From the NCBI GenBank assembly GCA_008501785.1, contig QQUD01000469.1:1-7135 (forward strand): a stretch of DNA of 7,135 nucleotides, given 5' to 3'. The stretch is from Chloroflexota bacterium. Its GTDB lineage: Bacteria; Chloroflexota; Anaerolineae; Promineifilales; Promineifilaceae. The notes under the pieces are model-generated. The model was not told where the DNA came from. It did not search any database and saw only the letters and a list, made by a program, of their open reading frames with translations. The translations under genes were made by a program, and so were the position numbers. Shown piece by piece: positions 1 to 6,388 of the stretch (position 1 is its first letter; each line of letters opens with the position of its first letter).

Positions 1-1866
1 AATGCCATTAATGGGCGTAGAGTAGGGGAAACTGCGGCTCAGGGTGTAGGCATCTTGAATCCAGACAAGACGGCCGTTAAAAACCACCACATATGGATCA
101 CTATCGAGTGTCAGAAATGGCGTTATTTCATTAACCCGTGTTTGGATTTGGCGATTGAATTGAACCCGTGTTGATTGATTAATGTCATCACTTAATAGTA
201 CATTCGTGTCGCCTAAACGAATCGCAAACGCAACCCGTTTCAGATAATTGTCTAAGGGAACGCCACCAACCCCTTCATATCGGGTATAAACTGGCTGCTC
301 GTTGGCACCTGGGTAGCTGAATTCATTTTGATTGCTGCCCACAAAAACCACATCATTGGTTTGTTCACCATAATAAATTTCTGGTCGAGTCACTTCCAAA
401 TCGATATTGCTTTGCGGTGGTAAATCTTTGATAAAGAAATCGGGTTGGCCGCCAGCTGTTATTTGATCAACTGGACTCATAACAATACCAAACCCGTGTG
501 TGAATTCCAGAAAGCGATTAACCCATGCTTTGTTTGGCAGATTATCCTTGTTTAATTCTCGAGCAGCGAGCATGACCTGTCGCGTTTCACCATTAATGGT
601 GTAACGATCAATATCAACGTCGCTAAACTGGTAATAAAGACGCAGTGCCTGCAATTCTTCGTAAGTTGCTTGCAGCGGACGATAATCCCACAGTCGTACA
701 TTTTTTAATACGTCTCTATTTTCATCAAGTGTTTGTTGATCTAAATCTTCTATCGTTTCAAATGCGCGAACGTCAACTTCGTTGAGGTCGAATGCCAATC
801 GTGTGAGGGCAATATTGTGTGTGATATAGGGACTTTCACGCTCTAGCTCGTTGGGTTCAACTGAGTACCGCTGCACGAGTCCGGGGACAATACCGCCCAT
901 CACGAGTGTCACTACTAGCCATAACCCGGCCATAATGCCAACTGGGCGTAGACTGTAGCGGAAGAAGTTGAATAAGACCGCTAATGCCGTTAACCCCATA
1001 AAGGCCATTTGCGCGTATAACGCATAGATAGTTGCATTGAGATCGGTATAACTGGCGCCTGTGACAACACCGCGCCCAGAGTAAAGCAGGCCATAAATGC
1101 TAAATACGTAGCCCACAGCCCACAATCCGAGGATGATTGCACCCAAAAAGGCGATTTGTCTTCTTAAACTAACAGAGCGCTGTGGCAGCCATTGGCCTTT
1201 TTGAATATCGGCTAAATTGTTAACGGCGTAGATGCCAACTGTGCCGATAAATGTGAGCACGAGCAAAGAAAGCAGCCATTGCTGCAAGATTTCAAATGCC
1301 GGAATGCTAAACAGATAGAGGCTTATGTCGTTATTGAATAGCGGGTCTACTTCACCGAAGGGAGTACGAAAGAAGTAGCGCAGAAATATTTGCCAATTTC
1401 CGCCGATGGAGCTGGCAAATCCAAATCCAAGAAAGAGGGCGATGCCGGTAATGATCCAGCGAATGCCCCGCAGCTGCAAAATTTTGGGGTTGTTTAAGGC
1501 AAGCGTTTCTTGAATAGCACGGCGACGCGCTATATGCCAATTGAGCAGCAAAAAGAGCGTGCCAATGATGAAGAAAATCACGAATGTGAGAATGCGAAAC
1601 AGCCATTGGCGCAGCCACACATCTTGATAATCTAATTCAACAAACCAAAGCCATTCAGTGTAGGTGCCCACAATCCATCCCACACTAAGCAGCAGAACAA
1701 AAATCAAAGCAATCAGGTAAGGTAGGCGATTGCCCCTTCGTGGTTGGCCAGATTGTTGGGAAAACGGCCGTCTTCCCCCACCATCATCATCACCCCCGTT
1801 ATTCCAGCCTGCCTCTTCCATCGCACGACGGAATACCTCGGGGATGTCAAAATTATCTCGACTCAT
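1..1866 (-). CDS. UPF0182 family integral membrane protein, C-terminal part missing
   Basis: The frame is open from ATG at 1866 to the window edge, giving 622 residues. The family is usually about 900-1000 residues, so the C-terminal third is cut off. The N-terminus is a charged Gly/Asp-rich tail (residues 22-33). Seven hydrophobic helices follow at about 48-67, 89-109, 135-152, 193-215, 238-261, 283-301 and 309-331, and then a large soluble domain. Family hallmarks are visible: FGEVDPLFNNDISLYLF (170-186), GASYTD (270-275), the PNELERESPYI stretch just after helix 7, and downstream LWDYRPLQ, FTHGFG, EGVGGVPLDNYLKR and FAIRLGDTNVL. UPF0182 (COG1615) has no established biochemical role. The topology suggests a membrane-anchored protein with an exported domain. 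The start is supported by a strong ribosome binding site. The family call is secure; the function is unknown. Confidence 0.93.
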   Translation of the reverse strand, partial: MSRDNFDIPEVFRRAMEEAGWNNGGDDDGGGRRPFSQQSGQPRRGNRLPYLIALIFVLLLSVGWIVGTYTEWLWFVELDYQDVWLRQWLFRILTFVIFFIIGTLFLLLNWHIARRRAIQETLALNNPKILQLRGIRWIITGIALFLGFGFASSIGGNWQIFLRYFFRTPFGEVDPLFNNDISLYLFSIPAFEILQQWLLSLLVLTFIGTVGIYAVNNLADIQKGQWLPQRSVSLRRQIAFLGAIILGLWAVGYVFSIYGLLYSGRGVVTGASYTDLNATIYALYAQMAFMGLTALAVLFNFFRYSLRPVGIMAGLWLVVTLVMGGIVPGLVQRYSVEPNELERESPYITHNIALTRLAFDLNEVDVRAFETIEDLDQQTLDENRDVLKNVRLWDYRPLQATYEELQALRLYYQFSDVDIDRYTINGETRQVMLAARELNKDNLPNKAWVNRFLEFTHGFGIVMSPVDQITAGGQPDFFIKDLPPQSNIDLEVTRPEIYYGEQTNDVVFVGSNQNEFSYPGANEQPVYTRYEGVGGVPLDNYLKRVAFAIRLGDTNVLLSDDINQSTRVQFNRQIQTRVNEITPFLTLDSDPYVVVFNGRLVWIQDAYTLSRSFPYSTPINGI

Positions 1867-1872
1867 TTAATG

Positions 1873-1880
1873 CTCCTTTT
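1873..1880 (-). promoter_or_regulatory. Shine-Dalgarno site of the UPF0182 gene
   Basis: On the minus strand AAAAGGAG lies six bases before the ATG at 1866. This is the best ribosome binding site among the minus-strand genes and fixes the start. No convincing -35/-10 pair was found in the 137-base spacer 1867-2003. The gene may therefore be co-transcribed with the membrane protein gene upstream (2004-2495). Confidence 0.75.
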
Positions 1881-2003
1881 CAATGAACATATTGTATTCG
1901 ATTATCACACAAAAAGCTTTGAATGGTGGGGAAGTGGGTAAATGCTTATTTGCCTATTAGCCGGTATTTATCTCTTGTGATGGAATTGAAGTACCTAAAT
2001 TTT

Positions 2004-2495
2004 TTATACAATGATTTCCAAGAATAAAATAAGGGCGTATCCGGTGATGTAAATGGCCGTTAATCCAATCACCACCCGCTGCCCATAGTCACGTACCGTG
2101 AACTGGTGAGTACGAATAAACCACAGCTTCACCAGGTCGCCAAGCAGCATTAGTCCGGCGAAAAGTGAGAGGGTTGTGGTGGGGGTGGAAACGGCCGTTA
2201 TTGCCAACACCATTCCCCAATGCCCCAAATTATTGATCACCACAAACACCATCGCCACAATTTCCCGATCTGCAATCCGATCTACTATTGCTGCAAGCAA
2301 GCCCACTGCCAAAATAACAAGAATCACAAATTGCACAAGTGATATTCCTTTTGGAAATGCCAGTTCAGGGACTGCTAATGCACGCACAGCAGCAATGATT
2401 CCAATCATCAAAGCTATCAGTTTAATGATTGTTTCTAGCCAAGCCAGCCCAGGCCAGTGCCCAACGTGCCAGGATTTTTCCCGAGAATTGTTCAT
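2004..2495 (-). CDS. Small five-helix membrane protein of unknown function
   Basis: This is a 163-residue, very hydrophobic protein that I do not recognise as a named family. Predicted helices lie at about 20-42, 53-71, 79-102, 107-127 and 141-162. The short N-terminal tail is rich in Trp and His (SWHVGHWPGLAW, 8-19). Charged residues cluster in the loops: DRIADRE at 72-78 and RTHQFTVRDYGQR at 128-140. There is no signal peptide cleavage site, metal motif or transport signature that I can point to. It is oriented like the UPF0182 gene, 137 bases upstream of it, so the two may be co-transcribed. The ribosome binding site is weak (AGGT about 11 bases before the ATG), but the promoter at 2555-2583 is well placed. 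It is probably a real gene given its consistent helix pattern and one ACGGCCGT motif (TAV codons, residues 100-102). Confidence 0.82.
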   Translation of the reverse strand: MNNSREKSWHVGHWPGLAWLETIIKLIALMIGIIAAVRALAVPELAFPKGISLVQFVILVILAVGLLAAIVDRIADREIVAMVFVVINNLGHWGMVLAITAVSTPTTTLSLFAGLMLLGDLVKLWFIRTHQFTVRDYGQRVVIGLTAIYITGYALILFLEIIV

Positions 2496-2530
2496 AAAAT
2501 CTCACTACCTGAGCAATAAGCAATCTGTGC

Positions 2531-2560
2531 TAAAGTTAAAGATGACCAAATTCAACTTTA
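2531..2560. promoter_or_regulatory. Imperfect dyad overlapping the -10 region
   Basis: TAAAGTTAAA (2531-2540) and TTCAACTTTA (2551-2560) form ten-base inverted arms with one mismatch and a ten-base centre. The right arm covers the -10 box and the centre covers the expected transcription start of the gene at 2004-2495. This is where a repressor would be expected to bind. It is an operator candidate only, because short AT-rich dyads also arise by chance. Confidence 0.3.
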
Positions 2561-2583
2561 TGACGATTGTCGTTTGTTGTCAA
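2555..2583 (-). promoter_or_regulatory. Sigma70-type promoter for the 2004-2495 gene
   Basis: Read on the minus strand, a perfect -35 box TTGACA (2578-2583) is followed by a 17-base spacer and a -10 box TAAAGT (2555-2560, four of six consensus bases). Transcription would start near 2548, leaving an untranslated leader of about 50 bases before the ATG at 2495. Confidence 0.55.
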
Positions 2584-2679
2584 TTGAAATACATGTGTTA
2601 ATAGGGTGATTGCAAATTCCCATTTCGCTGAGGGCTGATGGAAGTTAAGTTAATAATATGACAATAAAAGTTTATCAAA

Positions 2680-2706
2680 GATTTCGCAGATTTCGCAGAT
2701 TTTGAA
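2680..2706. repeat. Nine-base tandem repeat in intergenic spacer
   Basis: GATTTCGCA occurs at 2680-2688 and 2689-2697, followed by a decayed third unit GATTTTGAA at 2698-2706. It ends 25 bases before the ATG of the DUF3159 gene. It lies in the 236-base spacer between the divergent genes at 2004-2495 and 2732-3409. Apart from this array and the minus-strand promoter, I see no convincing feature in that spacer. Confidence 0.6.
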
Positions 2707-2731
2707 CCTGCAATAAAGGCATTGTTTTAAA

Positions 2732-3409
2732 ATGAGTAATCGGTTTAATGAGCTTGTTGATGAATTGAAGCTGGTTGTGTTTAGCAACCGAGGTTTGATC
2801 GATGGCATTGTGCCGCCATTGCTTTTTGTACTGCTTTCCCTTTGGTTACGTTTTGAGATTGCCGTGTGGGGGGCACTAGCGTTTACTTTTTTGTTAACGG
2901 TATTTCGTTTGGTGCGGCGGCAGTCGGTGAAAGCGGCGTTGGGTGGTTTGGTGGGGGTGTTGGTTGCCATTGCGCTCGTTCGTCTGTTGGATCGGGAAGA
3001 AGGGTTTTTCTTGCCCAGCATCATTTCAGGGTTGGGTACAGTTGTGATTGCGCTTGGCAGCATCCTTTTTCGGCGGCCGATGGTGGCCTGGACTAGTTTT
3101 TTGGCGCGGCGTTGGCCCCTGGGTTGGTATTGGCATCCACGTGTGCGGCCTGCTTATACGGAAGTGACCTGGATTTGGGTGCTCTATTTTTTGCTGCGCT
3201 TGCTGTTGCAGCTTAACTTCTTTAATGAAGGGCAAGTTGTGGTGTTAGCTGGCCTTAATCTGGTTTTGGGCTGGCCTGCGACACTGGTTTTGCTTGTTAT
3301 TAGCTACCTGTATGGTACGTGGCGCTTGCGGCAGTTAGGTGGTCCGAGTGTGGATGAGTACAAACAACGCGTTGATCCCCCCTGGGAAAGCCAACAGAAG
3401 GGGTTTTAG
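2732..3409 (+). CDS. DUF3159 family membrane protein
   Basis: This 225-residue membrane protein matches my recollection of the DUF3159 (PF11361) pattern. It opens with a polar stretch of about 20 residues, then LIDGIVPPLLFVL (22-34), FRLVRRQS (58-65), EGFFLP (90-95), RRPMVAW (114-120) and a TWIWVLYFLLRLLLQ helix (146-160). Five or six helices are predicted, at about 26-40, 43-60, 68-86, 95-113, 145-162 and 172-194, with a polar C-terminal tail. The family's function is not established. It is the only plus-strand gene and carries no ACGGCCGT motif. The ribosome binding site is modest: AAAGG at 2715-2719, twelve bases before the ATG. The stop codon ends one base before the stop of the convergent flavoprotein gene. 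Confidence 0.88.
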   Translation: MSNRFNELVDELKLVVFSNRGLIDGIVPPLLFVLLSLWLRFEIAVWGALAFTFLLTVFRLVRRQSVKAALGGLVGVLVAIALVRLLDREEGFFLPSIISGLGTVVIALGSILFRRPMVAWTSFLARRWPLGWYWHPRVRPAYTEVTWIWVLYFLLRLLLQLNFFNEGQVVVLAGLNLVLGWPATLVLLVISYLYGTWRLRQLGGPSVDEYKQRVDPPWESQQKGF

Positions 3410-3410
3410 A

Positions 3411-4865
3411 TTAGGTGTTTAAAACGGCCGTTGCCGCGCGCATTCCACCCAATGTGACACCTGCTGTTGATTGCCCTGGAAAAATTGAGTCACCCACCAT
3501 CCATAAATTTGGAATACTGGTTCCGGGTCCCATTGCTTTGAAAATTGAATGCTGTGGAAACCCGCCGACCATGCCGCCAGGACGGCGGGTGTAATATTCG
3601 AACGTGACCGGTGTGCCTGGTAAACAGAGTTCGATGGCGTGGCGCAGATTGGGAACGGCCGTTTCCGCAGCATCCAGCATCTTTCGCACATACCGGTTGC
3701 GCCGATTCATGTAAGGCGTCTTGTCAGTGTCATTTCTCAGTTTCCACCAGGGAGCGATCTCGGTGTGTGTCGAAAGCGTGACGGCGAGTTTGCCGGTCGG
3801 CGCACGCTCAATATCGTCTGGATCAGAGAATGAGATGAAAACTGAGTTACCTTCACCCATTGGTTGCGTGTGGTCCATGATTACCTGATGGTGTCCAATG
3901 AGGTTGGCTGGCAGTCTGGCTTTGTCTACACCCAGATAAAGTGTGAATGCGCCCCAGGTTGGTGTTAGTTTGGGCATTTTTCGTTTGAGATTGGATGGCA
4001 ATTGTTCACCCATTAATTCAGAAAGTGCCCAAGGGGTCATGTTTGCCAGCACATTATCGGCCGTTTTGCGTAGACCTTTGTTGGTGATAACGGCCGTTAC
4101 CTTCCCGCCCTTTACCTCTACTTCTGTCACCTTTTGCCGGAACAGTACCTCACCGCCATGGTCACGAATCCAATTCACCAGCGTTTTTGACAATGTCCCA
4201 ATGCCACCTTGCACATGATTGACGCCGCGTCGTGGCAAATCAAGAGCGGCGCTGCCATAAAGCGCGTTCGTGTAGTCTGCTGTGGTTTGGGCGGCAATGA
4301 GAAGCTGGGCGTCGAGAAATGCTTTAAACATTGGGTCCCCCGTCGGTGCGATGTCGCTAATGGTGCGCAGCAGGTAGGGGAGGGCGCGGGTGGTTGACGG
4401 CCGTAATGCCTTCGCCACCGTCCACATGTCCCTCAGCGACTCAGGTGGCCAGGGGAAAGGTCGTGCGGAGATGTCCCACGAAAGGTTGGCAAGCAGTTCT
4501 TGCGTTTGCCAAAATCGTTCTGTTTGAGGGAAGGTTGCTTGCCGCTCGGCTTGCCATTGGTTGGCATCTGCCCATTGTGTGATGGAACGGCCGTCTGGCA
4601 AATGCACCACCCACGCCGGATCAACCGGGTGAATCGGCCATTCTAAATCCAAAATTTCGGCGAGTCGGGCATGAGGTCCACCGGGCGCAAATCCACCTGC
4701 TAAAGTTGCACCAGCATCAAACCGGTAGGTTTTATGGAAAAACGTGCCTGCCGAACCGCCCGGATAAACGTGTGCTTCTAAAACTGTGACATCGTGGCCT
4801 GCTTTTAAAAGTAAGGCACCGGCAGTCAGACCGCCAATCCCGGCACCGATGATGATTGTTTTCAT
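3411..4865 (-). CDS. CrtI/CrtISO-like FAD-dependent oxidoreductase
   Basis: This 484-residue flavoprotein belongs to the phytoene desaturase/carotenoid isomerase superfamily. The N-terminal dinucleotide-binding fold is complete: GAGIGG (7-12), E30 at the end of the second strand to bind the adenosine ribose, and PGGSAGTF (35-42) as the following FAD loop. The C-terminal FAD signature VGDSIFPGQSTAGVTLGG (457-474) is close to those of CrtISO and CrtD enzymes, with D459 expected to contact the flavin. The length suits CrtI-type enzymes (about 480-510). Substrate, and whether it desaturates, isomerises or hydrates, cannot be decided here. No other carotenoid gene (crtB, crtE) is in the window. 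No clear ribosome binding site precedes the ATG; translation may depend on the upstream SRPBCC gene, 75 bases away. Five ACGGCCGT copies lie within it. A general FAD-dependent oxidoreductase is the alternative call. Confidence 0.9.
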   Translation of the reverse strand: MKTIIIGAGIGGLTAGALLLKAGHDVTVLEAHVYPGGSAGTFFHKTYRFDAGATLAGGFAPGGPHARLAEILDLEWPIHPVDPAWVVHLPDGRSITQWADANQWQAERQATFPQTERFWQTQELLANLSWDISARPFPWPPESLRDMWTVAKALRPSTTRALPYLLRTISDIAPTGDPMFKAFLDAQLLIAAQTTADYTNALYGSAALDLPRRGVNHVQGGIGTLSKTLVNWIRDHGGEVLFRQKVTEVEVKGGKVTAVITNKGLRKTADNVLANMTPWALSELMGEQLPSNLKRKMPKLTPTWGAFTLYLGVDKARLPANLIGHHQVIMDHTQPMGEGNSVFISFSDPDDIERAPTGKLAVTLSTHTEIAPWWKLRNDTDKTPYMNRRNRYVRKMLDAAETAVPNLRHAIELCLPGTPVTFEYYTRRPGGMVGGFPQHSIFKAMGPGTSIPNLWMVGDSIFPGQSTAGVTLGGMRAATAVLNT

Positions 4866-4891
4866 AGTTGAAGCGTGATACAGAGAGAAAG

Positions 4892-4949
4892 GGGAAATAA
4901 TGAATTGTGAATTGTGAATGGAGCGCTACTTCACAATTCATTATTTTCC
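4892..4949. repeat. Long intergenic hairpin built on a heptad repeat
   Basis: Arms 4895-4911 and 4930-4946 pair perfectly over 17 bases. With one mismatch, pairing extends to 4892 and 4949. The 18-base loop holds another copy of the heptad. GAATTGT occurs at 4902-4908 and 4909-4915, so the right arm can also pair with 4909-4918 in a shifted register. The right arm contains the stop codon of the SRPBCC gene (4941-4943). In the minus-strand transcript the hairpin lies between the SRPBCC and flavoprotein genes and is not followed by a T-tract. An intercistronic stem-loop or repeat element is therefore likelier than a classical terminator. Confidence 0.65.
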
Positions 4950-5402
4950 ATCTCTGTGTTCCTTTTTTAAATGATAGCGTGTGATTAGTTTGCGGGCGGT
5001 GAAGAGCATGTACAGCCCTGGTTTGGCAAAAAGTAGTCTAGAAAGTACCCCGCGCCAGCCGGTGTCATGTTCATACTTGATGTGTTCGTGGATTTGAGTT
5101 GTGTGGGGAGAAACGGCCGTAAACCGGTGTGTATGCTGCCAGCTTTTCAGCGGACCACTTTGCTGCGTGTCGGTAAAGCCATTGATGCTCACGTTCGAAT
5201 GAACGGCCTGCCAGCGCACTGGCAGTGGCCCAAACCAGAGCGTGAAATCAGCAACTGCCCCTTCACCCATCGGGTCAAAGTGATGAATCTGCGCCACGAT
5301 GGGTGGCGGCGTTAATGTTTTGAGGACACTGGTGTTGTGGTGGAAAGTAGAAACGGCCGTTAATGGCGCATCAACTGTGAATGTGTAATCAAATGTTTGC
5401 AT
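4941..5402 (-). CDS. SRPBCC family protein (COG4276-like ligand-binding domain)
   Basis: This 153-residue cytosolic protein has the START/Bet v1-like helix-grip pattern. It has an N-terminal strand with FTVDAPLTAV (8-17) and a helix ending in LTPPP (30-34). The central strands include GEGAVADFTLWFGPLPVRW (46-64). The conserved FTDTQQSGPLKSWQHTHRF (76-94) is followed by TQIHEHIKYEHD. This resembles COG4276, in which the GPF/GPL-x-x-W-x-H-T-H-x-F segment is typical. The fold binds hydrophobic ligands; no catalytic residues are assigned. It sits between an SDR gene (98 bases upstream) and a CrtI-like gene (75 bases downstream), both in the same orientation, so it may carry or shield a hydrophobic intermediate. 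That role is an inference. The ribosome binding site is weak. The stop codon lies inside the intergenic hairpin. Two TAV codon triplets (15-17 and 95-97) are ACGGCCGT motifs. Confidence 0.85.
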   Translation of the reverse strand: MQTFDYTFTVDAPLTAVSTFHHNTSVLKTLTPPPIVAQIHHFDPMGEGAVADFTLWFGPLPVRWQAVHSNVSINGFTDTQQSGPLKSWQHTHRFTAVSPHTTQIHEHIKYEHDTGWRGVLSRLLFAKPGLYMLFTARKLITRYHLKKEHRDGK

Positions 5403-5410
5403 GTTTATTA

Positions 5411-5452
5411 TCCGTGTTAACTAATCCGTAGTCCATGATCCGTATTCCGTTC
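5411..5452 (+). repeat. Degenerate heptad array, consensus TCCGTAN
   Basis: Six consecutive seven-base units run in perfect phase: TCCGTGT, TAACTAA, TCCGTAG, TCCATGA, TCCGTAT, TCCGTTC. Five of the six begin TCCGT or TCCAT. The array starts nine bases upstream of the SRPBCC start codon and fills much of the 98-base spacer before the SDR stop. Confidence 0.6.
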
Positions 5453-5478
5453 TGTAATTGGTTGCTTTCGGCGCATGG

Positions 5479-5506
5479 CATACGGCATACGGTTTACGAT
5501 TTACAA
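5479..5506 (-). repeat. Second heptad array, inverted relative to the first
   Basis: Four seven-base units, CATACGG, CATACGG, TTTACGA and TTTACAA on the plus strand, run to the end of the SDR gene. Read on the minus strand they follow an NCCGTAT pattern. They are thus inverted, related versions of the TCCGTAN array 26 bases away. The SDR stop codon (5501-5503) lies inside the last unit. Confidence 0.55.
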
Positions 5507-6136
5507 CAAATCTAAAACCCCTGAATGACCGCTTTCATGTGCTTCCAAAATGCGGTGGGCGACTTTTTCAGGTGAGGCTGCATCTTTCGGCAGGCGCAGC
5601 GGCACTTTGTCCCAAAATGGGGTGGCGACTGCGCCAGGGCGTACAATAGTTACCCGCTTTTTGCGCTGCTCTTTGCGCAATGTTTCGGCAAAGCTTTCCA
5701 GACCGGCCTTAGCGGCGACGTAGGCAGATAATCCGGGCAAACGCAGTCGCTCACTGACTGCGCCTAGGAAAACGATATGTGCATCGTCTGCCATCAATGG
5801 CAGGCTGTGATGAACGGTTTGAAATGCCCCGGTCAAATTCGCGCCGATGATGCGCTGCCAATCGGTTGATGAGAGCGCGTCGCTTTTTTGTGAAATAATG
5901 TCACCAACTGCATATATCCACAGTTGAATGTCATCTACTTCGTAACCGGCACTCATGACAGCATTTTGCACGTCAAACTCATTGGTCACATCGGCAGTGA
6001 TAGCATGAGAAACATCACTTTCGATTTTCTCACTGTCGCGGCTAATACCAATGACATTCCACTCAGATTGCATAAGTTGTTTTGAAAGGGCGTGACCGAT
6101 GCCTCCGCCTGCACCCCAAATCATTGCATTTTTCAT
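5501..6136 (-). CDS. Short-chain dehydrogenase/reductase (SDR) family protein
   Basis: This 211-residue Rossmann-fold enzyme is shorter than the usual 250 of classical SDRs. The cofactor loop GAGGGIG (8-14) matches G-x3-G-x-G. R33 after the second strand suggests NADPH preference. D49-V50 follows the third strand, N100 is the structural/catalytic Asn, and Y139-V-A-A-K143 is the active-site pair. PGAVATPFW (167-175) is the usual post-active-site segment. The usual catalytic Ser, 13 residues before the Tyr, is Ala126 (LGAVSERLRLPGLSAY); S128 lies nearby. The NNAG motif is replaced by YAVG (75-78). The substrate is unknown. It is the first gene of a minus-strand run SDR, SRPBCC, CrtI-like, with a promoter at 6170-6198 and a weak GGA ribosome binding site. 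The start is the only suitable ATG because it immediately precedes the first beta strand. Confidence 0.9.
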   Translation of the reverse strand: MKNAMIWGAGGGIGHALSKQLMQSEWNVIGISRDSEKIESDVSHAITADVTNEFDVQNAVMSAGYEVDDIQLWIYAVGDIISQKSDALSSTDWQRIIGANLTGAFQTVHHSLPLMADDAHIVFLGAVSERLRLPGLSAYVAAKAGLESFAETLRKEQRKKRVTIVRPGAVATPFWDKVPLRLPKDAASPEKVAHRILEAHESGHSGVLDLL

Positions 6137-6169
6137 AATTTGTCCACATTTTTTTTTAAATGAATACTA

Positions 6170-6198
6170 ATTTTACATTTTTGCACAGATATTGTAAA
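6170..6198 (-). promoter_or_regulatory. Sigma70-type promoter for the SDR gene
   Basis: Read on the minus strand, TTTACA (6193-6198, five of six -35 consensus bases) is followed by exactly 17 bases and then TAAAAT (6170-6175, five of six -10 bases). Transcription would start near 6163, giving a leader of about 27 bases. The fasciclin terminator lies upstream, so the SDR and possibly the SRPBCC and flavoprotein genes form a separate transcription unit. Confidence 0.6.
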
Positions 6199-6253
6199 GA
6201 TATTTGCAGGCGTTCTCATGTTTTCCACACAAATACTTGTGCATTTGTTGCAG

Positions 6254-6298
6254 AAAAAGCAAAAGGACATGCTTTGATTAGCATGTCCTTTTGCTTTT
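6254..6298 (-). terminator. Rho-independent terminator of the fasciclin gene
   Basis: Arms 6255-6272 and 6281-6298 are perfect 18-base inverted complements around an eight-base loop. In the minus-strand transcript the stem ends in a run of five T (6258-6254). It begins 65 bases after the fasciclin stop. The stem is long but its outer half is A/T-rich; the inner GGACATGC/GCATGTCC part gives it strength. TTTT also follows on the plus strand, so it could act in both directions. Confidence 0.8.
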
Positions 6299-6313
6299 AA
6301 AAGGAGAAATAAA

Positions 6314-6388
6314 ATGTTGTTTCAGAAGAAAGCATTTGCACTGCTCTTTTCTGCAAAATCACTTATGGGATTAAAACAGCGTCAATGA
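6314..6388 (+). other. Orphan ribosome binding site and 24-codon reading frame
   Basis: On the plus strand AAAAGGAG is followed by a seven-base spacer and ATG at 6314, as good an initiation site as any in the window. The frame encodes 24 residues starting MLFQKKAFALLFSA, basic then hydrophobic like the start of a signal peptide, and stops at 6386-6388. Its last 26 bases overlap the fasciclin 3' end in antisense. It could be a small peptide, the remnant 5' end of a lost secreted-protein gene, or chance. No plus-strand promoter is convincing. Confidence 0.25.

Noticed and set aside
1352..1941. Frames opposite or inside the UPF0182 gene (1352-1618 minus, 1744-1941 plus)
   Set aside because: The UPF0182 frame is unbroken and has strong family motifs, so these are shadows.
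1867..2003. Promoter for the UPF0182 gene (GATAAT and TACAAT on the minus strand)
   Set aside because: -10-like words exist, but no acceptable -35 lies 16-18 bases upstream of either.
2176..2601. Plus-strand reading frame of 141 codons
   Set aside because: It lies opposite the membrane protein gene at 2004-2495, is of low-complexity Thr/Ile/Ala composition and has no family resemblance. It is a shadow.
2650..3063. Minus-strand reading frame of 137 codons
   Set aside because: It is antisense to the DUF3159 gene, rich in Thr, Asn and Lys, and runs through the nine-base repeat. It has no fold signature.
2052..4065. AATGGCCGTT (2052-2061) and ATCGGCCGTT (4056-4065) as further palindrome copies
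   Set aside because: Each misses the exact 8-base core. They may be decayed copies but were not counted.
5410..5506. CRISPR-like array in the SDR/SRPBCC spacer
   Set aside because: The period is seven bases with no spacers of 25-40 bases, and there are no cas genes.
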